Shown here one piece after another: positions 42,645 to 51,307 of a DNA stretch of 64,000 nucleotides (position 1 is its first letter; the number at the start of each line of letters is the position of its first letter). The translations under genes were made by a program, and so were the position numbers. Source of the DNA: FEB-10 sp963710645 (GTDB lineage: Bacteria; Acidobacteriota; Thermoanaerobaculia; Thermoanaerobaculales; Sulfomarinibacteraceae); assembly GCA_963710645.1 (NCBI GenBank), contig CAVQBD010000007.1:62001-126000 (forward strand), given 5' to 3'. Below the pieces are notes generated by a model that saw only the letters and a program-made list of their open reading frames with translations, was not told the origin of the DNA and did no database searches.

Positions 42645-42986
42645 TCAGTCCACCTCGATGTCACCGAGGTTCATGATTTCCTCGGCGTCATTCCTGGTCA
42701 GATGGCCGGTAAGCTCCTCGAAGACCTTGCTCTTGGTGGTCTTGCCGGTAGCGGGGTTGGTGACCTTGACGAAGATGTCGGGCCGCGCCTCGAAGCCGGT
42801 GACTTGGCCCTGGAAGTCGTCCGAGCTGAAGGTGATGCTGAAGTGTCCATCTGCATCGGTGGTGGCCTCTCCGAGGAAGTCGTCCAAGATGAGGTCCTTG
42901 TCGTAGACCCGCACGGTTGCGCCGGAAACCGGCTGGTGGTTCTGCCTCGAAACAACTCGCGCGGTCACGATCTCCTTGTACGGCAT
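42645..42986 (-). CDS. Transthyretin/carboxypeptidase-regulatory-like beta-sandwich protein
   Basis: The ATG at 42986 is 7 bases behind GGAGG and gives 113 residues; an upstream in-frame start would add 51 residues read from repeat DNA. The sequence IVTARVVSRQNHQPVSGATVRVYDKD, then LGEATTDADGHFSITFSSDDF, is the pattern of transthyretin-like and carboxypeptidase regulatory-like (CarbopepD_reg) prealbumin sandwiches. No signal peptide is visible, so it may be cytoplasmic. These domains bind proteins or small ligands; a specific role is unknown. It sits just behind the IcmF gene on the same strand, with a 164-base spacer full of repeats. Confidence 0.75.
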   Translation of the reverse strand: MPYKEIVTARVVSRQNHQPVSGATVRVYDKDLILDDFLGEATTDADGHFSITFSSDDFQGQVTGFEARPDIFVKVTNPATGKTTKSKVFEELTGHLTRNDAEEIMNLGDIEVD

Positions 42987-43094
42987 GCCAATCCTCCACA
43001 GATGTGCTGAAAGGGGGAGCGAGGGTCGTCCTCGCCCGAAGCCGGATTGTAGCATCCTCGCTGGGCTCTCAAAACCGATCTCAACCCGCGTACC

Positions 43095-43150
43095 GGGCAC
43101 CCATGCAATTGTGTGAATGTGAGTTGGCACCCATGGCACCCATGCATGAG
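43095..43150 (+). repeat. GTGGCACCCAT-family repeat, three cores
   Basis: Cores at 43096, 43126 and 43135 with GTGTGAATGTGAGTTGGC between the first two. The array ends directly at the IcmF stop codon, in the spacer between IcmF and the transthyretin-like gene. Confidence 0.75.
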
Positions 43151-46100
43151 CTACATACTCCTCCGATACTGCCCCCCAACCTCATACAACGCGTTGCTGA
43201 TCTGCCCGAGAGAGCAGACCTGCACTGTCTTCAGCAGCTCTTGGAAGACGTTGCCGCTGTCTCTTGCGACCGTTTGGAGTTTGGCCAGGGCCTCGTCCGC
43301 GGCGCCGGCGTGGCGCTGGTGGAAGTCTTCGAGATGGGCCAGCCGGGCGTTCTTTTCCTCGGCAGTGGCGCGGGTGAGGGGAGGCTCGGGGGCTTCTTCG
43401 CCGTTTTCGGCGATGAAGGTGTTGACGCCCACCAAGGGATACTCCCCGGTGTGCTTCATCCGCTCGTAGTGCAGAGACTCCTCCTGGATCTTGCCACGCT
43501 GGTACATGGCCTCCATGGCGCCGAGCACGTCGCCTCTTTCTGACAGACGCTCGAACTCCTCGATCACCGCCTCCTCGACGGTGTCGGTGAGCCACTCGAC
43601 GATGTGCGAGCCCTGAAGGGGGTTCTCGTTTTTGAGCAGCCCGAACTCCAAGGCGTTGATGAGCTGGATGGCCACGGCCCGGCGGACGGACTCCTCGGTC
43701 GGGGTTGTGATGGCCTCGTCGTAGGCGTTTGTGTGGAGCGAGTTGCAGTTGTCGGCCATGGCGAGCAGGCCCTGCAGCGTGGTGCGGATGTCGTTGAAGG
43801 AGATCTCCTGGGCGTGGAGCGAGCGGCCCGAGGTCTGGATGTGGTACTTCAGCTTTTGCGAGCGCTCGTTGCCGCCGTAGCGGTTGCGGATGGCCACCGA
43901 CCAGATCCGGCGCGCCACGCGGCCGATTACTGTGTACTCGGGGTCCATGCCGTTGGAGAAGAAAAAGCTCAGGTTGTGGGCGAAGTCGTCGATGTGCATG
44001 CCCCGAGCCAGGTAGGTCTCCACGTAGGTGAAGCCGTTGGACAGGGTGAAGGCGAGCTGGGTGATGGGATTGGCCCCGGCCTCGGCGATGTGATAACCCG
44101 AGATGGACACCGAGTAGAAGTTGCGGACGTTCCTGTCGCAGAACAGCTGTTGGATGTCGGCCATCATCCTGAGCGCGAACTCGGTGGAGAAGATGCAGGT
44201 GTTCTGAGCCTGATCCTCCTTGAGAATGTCGGCTTGGACCGTGCCGCGTATGATCTGCATGGTGTCATCGAGGATCTCGTCCCACTCACCCTCTTCCAAC
44301 AACGGCTCCAACGCCTCCCAGTCCTTGCCGTCCACCACCGGTTGAAAGGCTTCGGCGTGATTGGCCTTGAGTCTTTTCGAGGCGATCAGCCGCTTCCGTG
44401 CCTGTTGGCGAGCGGCTGCGTTGAAAAACATGGCAAGGATCATGGGCGCCGGGCCGTTGATGGTCATGGAAACCGATGTGGTGGGATCGCACAGGTCGAA
44501 GCCGGCGTAGAGCCGCTCCATGTCCTCCACGGTGCAGATGGACACCCCGGATTCACCAACCTTGCCCCAGATGTCCGGTCGCCTGTCCGGGTCTTCGCCG
44601 TACAGGGTGACCGAGTCAAAGGCGGTGGACAGGCGGGTTGCGGGTTGGCCGTCCGCCAGGAGGTGAAAGCGCGTGTTGGTTCGTTCGGGGCCGCCCTCGC
44701 CGGCAAACATCCGGGTGGGCAGCTCATGGGTCCTCTTGAGTGGGAAAACTCCGGCGGTGTAGGGGAAGGCGCCGGGGACGTTCTCCAAAAACAGGTATTG
44801 CAGAATGCCGGGCCAGGTCATGCGGACCGGAGTGCGCACCTTTGGAATCTTGGTGCCGGCCAGCGAGGTGGTGGTCAGTGCCACCTTGATCTCCCGCCCT
44901 CGAACGGTGTAGCTGAATTCATCGCGCTCGAAGTCCTGTTGGATCTTGGGCCAGGCGGCGAGAAGTTGGCGCGAGTCATTGTCCAGTTCGTGAGCGGTGC
45001 GGCGGATCTCGGCGTCGATCTCGGTGAGCTGTGGTTCGGCGGCGACATCGCCGGCGGTGATTTCCTCGAGCAGGGTCCACAGGTCTTCGATGGAGCCGTC
45101 GCCCTGACGCGCTGCCAGGATGGCGCGCGCACCCACCAATTGGTAGAGCCTGGCGGCGATCTCGACCTGACCCTCGGCCCACGCCCGGTAATCCCGGACA
45201 GTCTTGGAGACGTCGCGGAGGTATCCGGTGCGCTCACCGGGGATGACCGGATGGCGCTCGGGCAGGCCGGCGGGCACGGCACGGGTATCGTCGGCCGACC
45301 ACGTGGATCCGAACCCTTTGGCCAAACCGCTCACCAACCCCTGATAGAGGGCGTTGACGCCGTGGTCGTGGAACTGGCTGGCGATGGTTGCGAATACCGG
45401 CAACTCCTCGTCGGCGGGGCCCTCGAAGAGCTCGTGGCAGCGGCGGTACTGCTTGCGCACCTCACGCAGGGCATCGAGCGCCTTGGGCCGGTCGAACTTG
45501 TTGATGGCAACGAAGTCGGCGTAGTCCAGCATGTCGATCTTCTCGAGCTGCATGGCGGCGCCGTACTCCGGGGTCATGACGTAGAGCGAGAGATCGGAGA
45601 TGTCCACGATTTCTGAGTCGGCCTGGCCGATGCCCGAGGACTCGACGATGATCAGGTCGAAACCGGCGGCCTGGCAGACATTGATGGAACGTTCGATGTT
45701 CCGGGTGAGGGCGCGGTGGGCCTGGCGGGTGGCCAGCGAGCGCATGAAGACGCGATCGGAACCGAGGGCGTTGAGGCGGATGCGGTCGCCGAGCAGCGCG
45801 CCGCCGGTCTTGCGCTTCGTGGGATCCACCGACAGGATTGCGATGGTGCGGTCTGGATCATCGGCGAGGAAGCGCAGGACCAGCTCGTCGGTGAGGGAAG
45901 ACTTTCCGGCGCCTCCCGTGCCGGTGATGCCGAGCACGGGCGCCCGTTTGTCGCGAGCAGCGATCTCAACCTCGAGCCCTTCCTCGACGCGGGTGATGGC
46001 GCGGGCGACGGCGAGCCATCGGTCCGACGAGGCGCCGAGCGGGCCCTGGGCGTCCATTTGAGCCGGATCGAAGTCGGCCGCGCGGATCATCTGGTCGATC

Positions 46101-46504
46101 ATGCCGTCAAGGCCCAGTTCGCGGCCGTCGTCGGGAGAGAAGATCTTGGTGACACCGTAAGCCTCGAGTTCGGCGATCTCTCGTGGCACGATGACCCCGC
46201 CGCCGCCGCCAAAGACCAGGATGTGCTCCGCCCCGCGTTCCTTTAGAAGATCGATCATGTACTTGAAGAACTCGATGTGGCCGCCCTGGTAGGAGGAGAC
46301 CGCGATGCCCTGGGCGTCCTCCTGGATGGCGGCGTCCACGATGTCGGCCACCGAGCGATTGTGGCCGAGGTGGATCACTTCCGCGCCGTGCGCCTGGAGG
46401 ATGCGGCGCATGATGTTGATCGCGGCATCGTGACCGTCAAACAGCGATGCGGCTGTGACAAATCGGACGTTGTGCTTTGGCTCGTATCTGGCGGGTGTTG
46501 CCAT
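43151..46504 (-). CDS. icmF: IcmF: fused B12-dependent isobutyryl-CoA mutase with G-protein chaperone
   Basis: The 1117-residue protein starts at the ATG at 46504 behind AGGAGGG. The domain order is diagnostic. The N-terminal B12-binding domain has SLFDGHDAAIN, whose His (residue 25) coordinates cobalt (about 1-145). The MeaI-type GTPase follows, with P-loop GTGGAGKSS (about 195-203), ILSVDPTKRKTGGALLGDR and AINKFDRP. The mutase TIM barrel makes up the C-terminal half (FPYTAGVFPLKRTHELPTRM onward). It interconverts isobutyryl-CoA and n-butyryl-CoA (some homologues use isovaleryl- or pivalyl-CoA); substrate residues were not verified here. The G-protein domain gates cofactor loading. A 20-codon remnant of a second copy lies at 33016-33081. 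Confidence 0.93.
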   Translation of the reverse strand: MATPARYEPKHNVRFVTAASLFDGHDAAINIMRRILQAHGAEVIHLGHNRSVADIVDAAIQEDAQGIAVSSYQGGHIEFFKYMIDLLKERGAEHILVFGGGGGVIVPREIAELEAYGVTKIFSPDDGRELGLDGMIDQMIRAADFDPAQMDAQGPLGASSDRWLAVARAITRVEEGLEVEIAARDKRAPVLGITGTGGAGKSSLTDELVLRFLADDPDRTIAILSVDPTKRKTGGALLGDRIRLNALGSDRVFMRSLATRQAHRALTRNIERSINVCQAAGFDLIIVESSGIGQADSEIVDISDLSLYVMTPEYGAAMQLEKIDMLDYADFVAINKFDRPKALDALREVRKQYRRCHELFEGPADEELPVFATIASQFHDHGVNALYQGLVSGLAKGFGSTWSADDTRAVPAGLPERHPVIPGERTGYLRDVSKTVRDYRAWAEGQVEIAARLYQLVGARAILAARQGDGSIEDLWTLLEEITAGDVAAEPQLTEIDAEIRRTAHELDNDSRQLLAAWPKIQQDFERDEFSYTVRGREIKVALTTTSLAGTKIPKVRTPVRMTWPGILQYLFLENVPGAFPYTAGVFPLKRTHELPTRMFAGEGGPERTNTRFHLLADGQPATRLSTAFDSVTLYGEDPDRRPDIWGKVGESGVSICTVEDMERLYAGFDLCDPTTSVSMTINGPAPMILAMFFNAAARQQARKRLIASKRLKANHAEAFQPVVDGKDWEALEPLLEEGEWDEILDDTMQIIRGTVQADILKEDQAQNTCIFSTEFALRMMADIQQLFCDRNVRNFYSVSISGYHIAEAGANPITQLAFTLSNGFTYVETYLARGMHIDDFAHNLSFFFSNGMDPEYTVIGRVARRIWSVAIRNRYGGNERSQKLKYHIQTSGRSLHAQEISFNDIRTTLQGLLAMADNCNSLHTNAYDEAITTPTEESVRRAVAIQLINALEFGLLKNENPLQGSHIVEWLTDTVEEAVIEEFERLSERGDVLGAMEAMYQRGKIQEESLHYERMKHTGEYPLVGVNTFIAENGEEAPEPPLTRATAEEKNARLAHLEDFHQRHAGAADEALAKLQTVARDSGNVFQELLKTVQVCSLGQISNALYEVGGQYRRSM

Positions 46505-46565
46505 CAACCCTCCTGGTAAAAACTGCGGGTTCGGAGTTGATGATAGCAAAGAACTCCGTGCGAAG

Positions 46566-46600
46566 TCCGAATTTTGAGTGCTTAATGCTTAATTCTGAAT
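46566..46600. repeat. 7-bp-period AATTC repeat tract
   Basis: Reads GAATTTTGAGTGCTTAATGC followed by TTAATTCTGAATG; a degenerate heptad array shortly upstream of icmF. Confidence 0.6.
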
Positions 46601-46798
46601 GGGTTGGATGCGACAGTGTTGGGCATCGACAATTGGGTTTTCCCCCCGCCCTAGACCGCCAAGGCGGACCTTATCTGTCTGCGTCTCCTAGAAATACTCC
46701 TTCTGGGCTTGGGCGGGGTCCATCGAACGAGAACCTCTTTTGTTCTGATGCGTTGTTTCTGGAAGTGATAACAGCACCGCCAGGAATGGGGAGGTCTC

Positions 46799-48025
46799 AT
46801 GCTCCACCCGAAGTCAGCCACCGGTATCAAGGTGACGGGCATGGTGTTCGCTGCCGTCGTGGTGAGTCTTTTTGCACTTGTCGTGACCTGTCGGGCAGGC
46901 GACACGCATTCAGCGGCGCAGTTTGGAAAGCTGTGCGGCGACTATCAGTTCGATCTCACCGATGCCGGAGCAGGGACTTTGATTGTCAAGTTCCTCGAGA
47001 GAGACGGGTCGGTTTGGTTCCAGACTGCATCTGCCGCAGAACCACGGCGACTCGATCCGGTGGCCGGTCGTAGCAACGCCTTCACCACCAGAGACCCCGT
47101 TGAAGGTCTGTACGAGATCGAGTTCCTCGAGGACGAGAATAGCGGATTGAGCGCCGTTCGCCTCAAAAACGCCGCCATGGCGCTCGACGTGATTGGCACG
47201 AGACTGGAGAAACAAGTTCATTTCCCCACACTGCTCGAGCGCTTGAGGTCACGTGATGGTCTCGCCGAGACGCAAAACGACCTCCGTGGAACACGAGCCG
47301 CTGTCTTTTTCGGACGCGGAATGGACGGACACAGCGCCCTTGCCATCGGTAGAGCATTCCAGTGGATGGGGTGCGATGTGGATGTGGTTGACCCAGACGA
47401 CATCAAGCGCGGGCTATTGGCCGACTTCGACGTGCTCGCGTTTCCTGGCGGGGAGACGGATCCCGATCCGTGGAACGAGCTCGGCCCGGCCGGCAAGGCG
47501 AAGGTCCAAGAGTTCATAAGAAACGGCGGAGGCTACGTTGGAATCTGCTTCGGCGCCTTGTTCGCCGCCACCTCCGGTGATTTCTGGGGCGCTGAGATCG
47601 GAGAACGAGAGCTATACCTCGATCTGTTTGCAGGAGAGGCTCATTGCGGTCAGGCCGATGTCGCTCCGAGAGGGAGCTGGCCACTCATGACGGATCTCGC
47701 GGTCTCTCATTGCGGTCATCCGATCACAGCGGCGCTTCCCGAACGAATCAGGGTTGTTTCGTATCCCAACGGACCCTACTTCCAACCGAACAAAGGAGTG
47801 GAGGTCACGATTGTCGCCACTTTTGCAGCCACCGGCAATCCGGCCATGGTCGCGTTCGAGTACGGCGGTGGACGGGTCTTCTTGAGCGGCCCACACCCGG
47901 AGATCGAAGTGGACAGTGACAGGGACGGATCGAGCAGGTTCGACGAGCTGTCCGACCAGGGCTCGGAGTGGCCTCTCCTGTTGGCGGCTATGAGGTGGAT
48001 CACCGAACCAAGAGAAGCTCCGTGA
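46799..48025 (+). CDS. Exported glutamine-amidotransferase-like (BPL_N-type) protein
   Basis: The 408-residue protein starts with ATG after GGGGAGG. A signal-anchor-like segment (VFAAVVVSLFALVVTC) precedes a beta-rich domain of about 110 residues. From about residue 165 a class-I glutamine amidotransferase-like fold begins: AAVFFGRGMDGHS, DVLAFPGGETD, then the nucleophile elbow YVGICFGALFA with Cys near 250, and GRVFLSGPHPEIE with a possible catalytic His. It resembles the N-terminal domain of biotin-protein ligases (BPL_N), often found as secreted hypothetical proteins. The substrate is unknown. A Cys-His pair without an obvious synthetase partner suggests hydrolysis or binding. Confidence 0.75.
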   Translation: MLHPKSATGIKVTGMVFAAVVVSLFALVVTCRAGDTHSAAQFGKLCGDYQFDLTDAGAGTLIVKFLERDGSVWFQTASAAEPRRLDPVAGRSNAFTTRDPVEGLYEIEFLEDENSGLSAVRLKNAAMALDVIGTRLEKQVHFPTLLERLRSRDGLAETQNDLRGTRAAVFFGRGMDGHSALAIGRAFQWMGCDVDVVDPDDIKRGLLADFDVLAFPGGETDPDPWNELGPAGKAKVQEFIRNGGGYVGICFGALFAATSGDFWGAEIGERELYLDLFAGEAHCGQADVAPRGSWPLMTDLAVSHCGHPITAALPERIRVVSYPNGPYFQPNKGVEVTIVATFAATGNPAMVAFEYGGGRVFLSGPHPEIEVDSDRDGSSRFDELSDQGSEWPLLLAAMRWITEPREAP

Positions 48026-48048
48026 TCCCCTTCCTCTGGCAGTCTTCG

Positions 48049-48356
48049 TCAAGACGGACGGGTCATGTTCTTCCTGTCGGGAGAGCCATGAACGCCAAAT
48101 AGAGGTGACGGATTGTGTCCGTCCCAGCTGAAAACCCAGTTGTGCTGCGGATCTGCCGGCGTCCACTGTCCATAGCTCCGGCTGTAGGAGACCGCGAGGT
48201 CGTCGCCACAACCTTCGCTGAGCCCCGTGACCTGTGAGAGGCCACCAGCGGTGACCCAGTCGTGGATGCCGTGACCAAGTTCGTGGATCCACTGAGGCCG
48301 ATGTGGCGAGCGGCTTCTGCTCGGGCCTCGTCAGCGGTGAGCGTCGGGTCAACCAT
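48049..48356 (-). pseudogene. Broken zinc metallopeptidase (HELGH) fragment
   Basis: Minus-strand translation gives PQWIHELGHGIHDWVTAGGL, SQVTGLSEGCGDDLAVSYS and QHNWVFSWDGHN, ending at a stop at 48049. This has the HExxH zinc motif and a downstream Glu (GLSEGCGD), as in thermolysin/fungalysin-type gluzincins. Upstream, a second frame starts MVDPTLTADEARAEAARH behind GGGAGG and looks like the end of a propeptide, but it is out of phase, and stop codons interrupt the catalytic frame before it. The rest of a normal peptidase is missing on both sides, so this is a frameshifted, truncated remnant. Confidence 0.75.
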
Positions 48357-48404
48357 CGGACCTCCCGGTGGATTCAGAGCAAATCATAGCAGGGAACGGA
48401 CCTC

Positions 48405-48444
48405 AATCCTGAATTCCTAATTCTTAATTCTTAATTCTGAATGA
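48405..48444. repeat. 7-bp-period AATTC repeat tract
   Basis: AATCCTGAATTCCTAATTCT, then TAATTCTTAATTCTGAATG: six units of AATTCNN spaced 7 bases apart. Confidence 0.75.
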
Positions 48445-48532
48445 CATACGAGGCGTTGGTGGTGATGCGGAAGATCTCTTCGTTGGGTCCCTGAGTGGCT
48501 GGCCAGGCCTTCAAATTCAGTTTCCTTCGTCG

Positions 48533-48566
48533 AGAATTCGCAATTCGCAATCCGCAATTCTCAATC
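48533..48566. repeat. 7-bp-period AATTC repeat tract in the leader of kinase 4
   Basis: GAATTCGCAATTCGCAATCC, then GCAATTCTCAATC: four to five heptads of the form AATTCGC, about 40 bases before the kinase start. Confidence 0.75.
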
Positions 48567-48605
48567 GGTGGGCGGGGGCGGCGGGGTGTTAGACTGATCT
48601 CAGGG

Positions 48606-51242
48606 ATGGATGGCACTCTTGCGAACGGCGAGTCAGGCTCGGCTCAGGTGTCGCGGTTCAAGATCGTTGAAAGACTCGGCGCCGGGGCGATGGGGGTGGT
48701 GTACCGGGCCCGTGACACCCTGCTCAAACGGGATGTGGCTCTCAAGCTGATCCAGCCCAAACTCTCCGAGGACCCCGGCTCTCGGTCCCGTTTTCTCCGC
48801 GAGTGTCAGGCGGCGGCCGCCATCAACCACCCGGGTATCGCCACCATTTATGAAGCCGGTGAGACCGATGAAGGCTGGCTCTACCTGGCCTCCGAGCTGA
48901 TCGAGGGCGTGACGTTGAAAACCCGGATAGGCGAAGGCGCAATACCTCCGGACGAGGTGATCGATCTCGGAATCCAGCTCACTCAGGCCCTGGCGGCGGC
49001 CCACGCGGCGGGCGCGGTGCACCGGGACATCAAACCTGGAAACCTCATGCTGACGCCCGACGGCCGACTGAAGGTCCTCGACTTCGGTCTTGCGCGGCTC
49101 ACGGCAAGGTCTCGCCCCGAGGACGACGACGAGGAGACCATGACCCAGACCAGCGCCGGATTGGTCATGGGGACTCCGGCCTACATGTCGCCGGAACAGG
49201 CATCGGGTATGGACGTGGACGCCAGGACCGATATCTTCGCCACCGGCTGCGTCTTGTACGAGATGGTGTCGGGCCGGTCGCCCTTCAAATCAGGGTCGGT
49301 CCCGGCCACTCTCCGTAGGGTCCTGGTGGAGGATCCGCCGCCACTGGAGTCGTCGGTGGACCGGTTGCCGGCCGGACTCGACGAGGTGCTGCGGCGGGCG
49401 CTGGCCAAGGAGAGGGACGAGAGGTACGCCACCGCCGGTGAGATGGCCGATGAGTTGAAGGCATTGAGAACGTCCGAGTTCGTCCCAGTGAGCTTGGCGG
49501 CCTCCCGACACCGCACACGGGTTCTTGGGTCCGTAATCGCAGCGGTGGTGATCGCGCTGGCTGCGATCACGGCCTTCGTGCTGTGGAATAGGCCCAGCAT
49601 CGCTTTCGAACAGAAGGACCACCTGCTCATCGCCGACGTGGACAATCAGACCGGAGACGAAGTGTTTGATCTCGCCCTTCGAACAGCGCTGGAGGCCGAC
49701 CTCAAACAGTCCCCTTACGCCAAGATCGTGCAGCGCAGCCAGATTCGCGACACCTTGAAGCTGATGAAGAAGGATCCATTGTCGCCAGTGACCGAAGAGC
49801 TCGGCCGGGACATCTGTCGGTTTGCCGGGGTCCGGGCCATGTTGCTGCCCCGGGTGCTGTCGGCGGGCGAGGCGTACGATCTGCAGGCGATCCTGGTGGA
49901 TCCCGCCACTGGCGACCAGGTGGATCGAATCAGGGTCACTGCGCGGAGCCGCGAGAAGGTACTGCTCGAATCCATCGACACGCTGACTCGGAAGGTGAGG
50001 CGCAGCCTTGGCGAGTCCATCGGGTCTATCAGGAAGACCGATGTGCCGGTGGCCCGCGCAACGACCGCGTCGTGGGAAGCGCTGCGATACCTGTCGTTGG
50101 CCAACCAGAAGTGGAGCGAGGCCACGCCGGAGGAGGCGGCACCGTTGCTGGAACTGGCCATCGAGGAGGACCCCGAGTTTGCGGCGGCGAAGGGAACCCT
50201 GGGATTGCTGCTGATCCAGTTCCTGGACGAGAAAGAGAGGGGACAGCAGTACCTGCGCGAAGCGTTGATCGACGGCGAAGCGCTGCCCCAGCAGGAGTAT
50301 CTGATGGTCCGGGCGGTCAATCGTCAGTTCGTGGACGAGGATCTGGAGGCTGCGCTCGAAGACTACGAATTGATCTGCGACCTCTATCCGGACCAGATGG
50401 CTGCATTCAACAATCGGGGCCGCATCCTGATGGCTCTGGGTCGGGATGACGAGGCCATCGCCATGTTCGAACAGGCTTCTGAGCTGGATCCGTTGGCAAC
50501 GGTACCCCTCTTCAACCGATGGATCATCCACATGCAGCGCCAGCATCGGCCCCGTGCCGCCGAGGCGGTGGCCCGTGAGGCTGTTGCCCGGTGGTCGGAC
50601 AATTCCGGATTCCACTCCATGCTCGGTTGGAGCCTGCTGGTCCAGGGGAGGTTCTCCGAAGCGATCCCAGAGTTCAGGGCCGCGCTCGCCTTGGTTCCGG
50701 ACCACAGCTATTCGCTGCCGAACCTGGCGTACACGCTGTTCGCCGTTGGAGAAACCGACGAGGCCGTGGGGCTCTTTCACCGGGTGTTGACCCTCGTCGA
50801 CGCGGGTCAGATGGGCGGGGAGAGATCGTCGGCGGTGCGAGACCTGGCCATGGCTCTCGTGGCCGAGGGCCGGGCAGGGGAGGCGAACGCCTTGGTCCTC
50901 GAAGAGTCAAAACGGATGCGGTCGGGCAGTCGGGGTGCGACGCTGACGACCGGCGATTATCTGGCCTTGGCCCAGCTTGCCGCCACCGTCGGCCGGGACG
51001 ACGAGGCCCGGAGATGGATCCTGCAGGCAGAGACCTTTGGCATCGACAACGGGGACCAGGGCGCCGAGTTGGCGGCGGCATACGCCATTCTGGGCGAAGA
51101 GGAGCGTGCGTTGGCGGAGTTGAGTTCGGCCCTCGAGTCCGGGGTCAGCGATTTCTACCTCTCCATGGTGATCCCACCCTTTGGTGGCCTGCTGGACGAA
51201 CCGGAGTTTCTGGCCCTGTTCGGCGCCGACACGATTTCCTGA
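48606..51242 (+). CDS. Ser/Thr protein kinase with TolB-like and TPR regions (kinase 4)
   Basis: The 878-residue protein is taken from the ATG at 48606; in-frame upstream codons run through the heptad repeat and are not credible. Motifs are GAGAMGVVY (about 22-30), VALKLI (Lys about 45), HRDIKPGN (about 137-144), DFGLAR (about 160-165) and AYMSPEQ. The membrane helix VIAAVVIALAAITAFVLW (about 305-322) leads to a FlgO/TolB-N-like domain (HLLIADVDNQTGDEVFDLAL onward) and then TPR motifs to the end. The layout matches kinase 1, although the sequences have diverged. It is probably active and senses an extracytoplasmic signal. It stands alone, 65 bases before the Xaa-Pro peptidase gene. Confidence 0.92.
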   Translation: MDGTLANGESGSAQVSRFKIVERLGAGAMGVVYRARDTLLKRDVALKLIQPKLSEDPGSRSRFLRECQAAAAINHPGIATIYEAGETDEGWLYLASELIEGVTLKTRIGEGAIPPDEVIDLGIQLTQALAAAHAAGAVHRDIKPGNLMLTPDGRLKVLDFGLARLTARSRPEDDDEETMTQTSAGLVMGTPAYMSPEQASGMDVDARTDIFATGCVLYEMVSGRSPFKSGSVPATLRRVLVEDPPPLESSVDRLPAGLDEVLRRALAKERDERYATAGEMADELKALRTSEFVPVSLAASRHRTRVLGSVIAAVVIALAAITAFVLWNRPSIAFEQKDHLLIADVDNQTGDEVFDLALRTALEADLKQSPYAKIVQRSQIRDTLKLMKKDPLSPVTEELGRDICRFAGVRAMLLPRVLSAGEAYDLQAILVDPATGDQVDRIRVTARSREKVLLESIDTLTRKVRRSLGESIGSIRKTDVPVARATTASWEALRYLSLANQKWSEATPEEAAPLLELAIEEDPEFAAAKGTLGLLLIQFLDEKERGQQYLREALIDGEALPQQEYLMVRAVNRQFVDEDLEAALEDYELICDLYPDQMAAFNNRGRILMALGRDDEAIAMFEQASELDPLATVPLFNRWIIHMQRQHRPRAAEAVAREAVARWSDNSGFHSMLGWSLLVQGRFSEAIPEFRAALALVPDHSYSLPNLAYTLFAVGETDEAVGLFHRVLTLVDAGQMGGERSSAVRDLAMALVAEGRAGEANALVLEESKRMRSGSRGATLTTGDYLALAQLAATVGRDDEARRWILQAETFGIDNGDQGAELAAAYAILGEEERALAELSSALESGVSDFYLSMVIPPFGGLLDEPEFLALFGADTIS

Positions 51243-51307
51243 GCCCGCCCGTCGTGTGGGCGTATCATGGCCCGGATGTGCCGAAGCGTCACTGAGGGAG
51301 GCGATCC

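Noticed and set aside
43151..46504. Ordinary methylmalonyl-CoA mutase, or the unrelated type VI secretion protein also called IcmF
   Set aside because: The B12 domain is N-terminal and a MeaI-type GTPase lies between it and the mutase domain, which defines fused IcmF. There are no secretion-type membrane or IcmF-related T6SS motifs.
48405..48566. CRISPR array
   Set aside because: The repeated units are 7 bases with no spacers, and no cas-like gene is present.
48495..48605. Longer N-terminus for kinase 4
   Set aside because: It would translate the heptad repeat tract and adds no kinase-like sequence; the ATG at 48606 is the sensible start.
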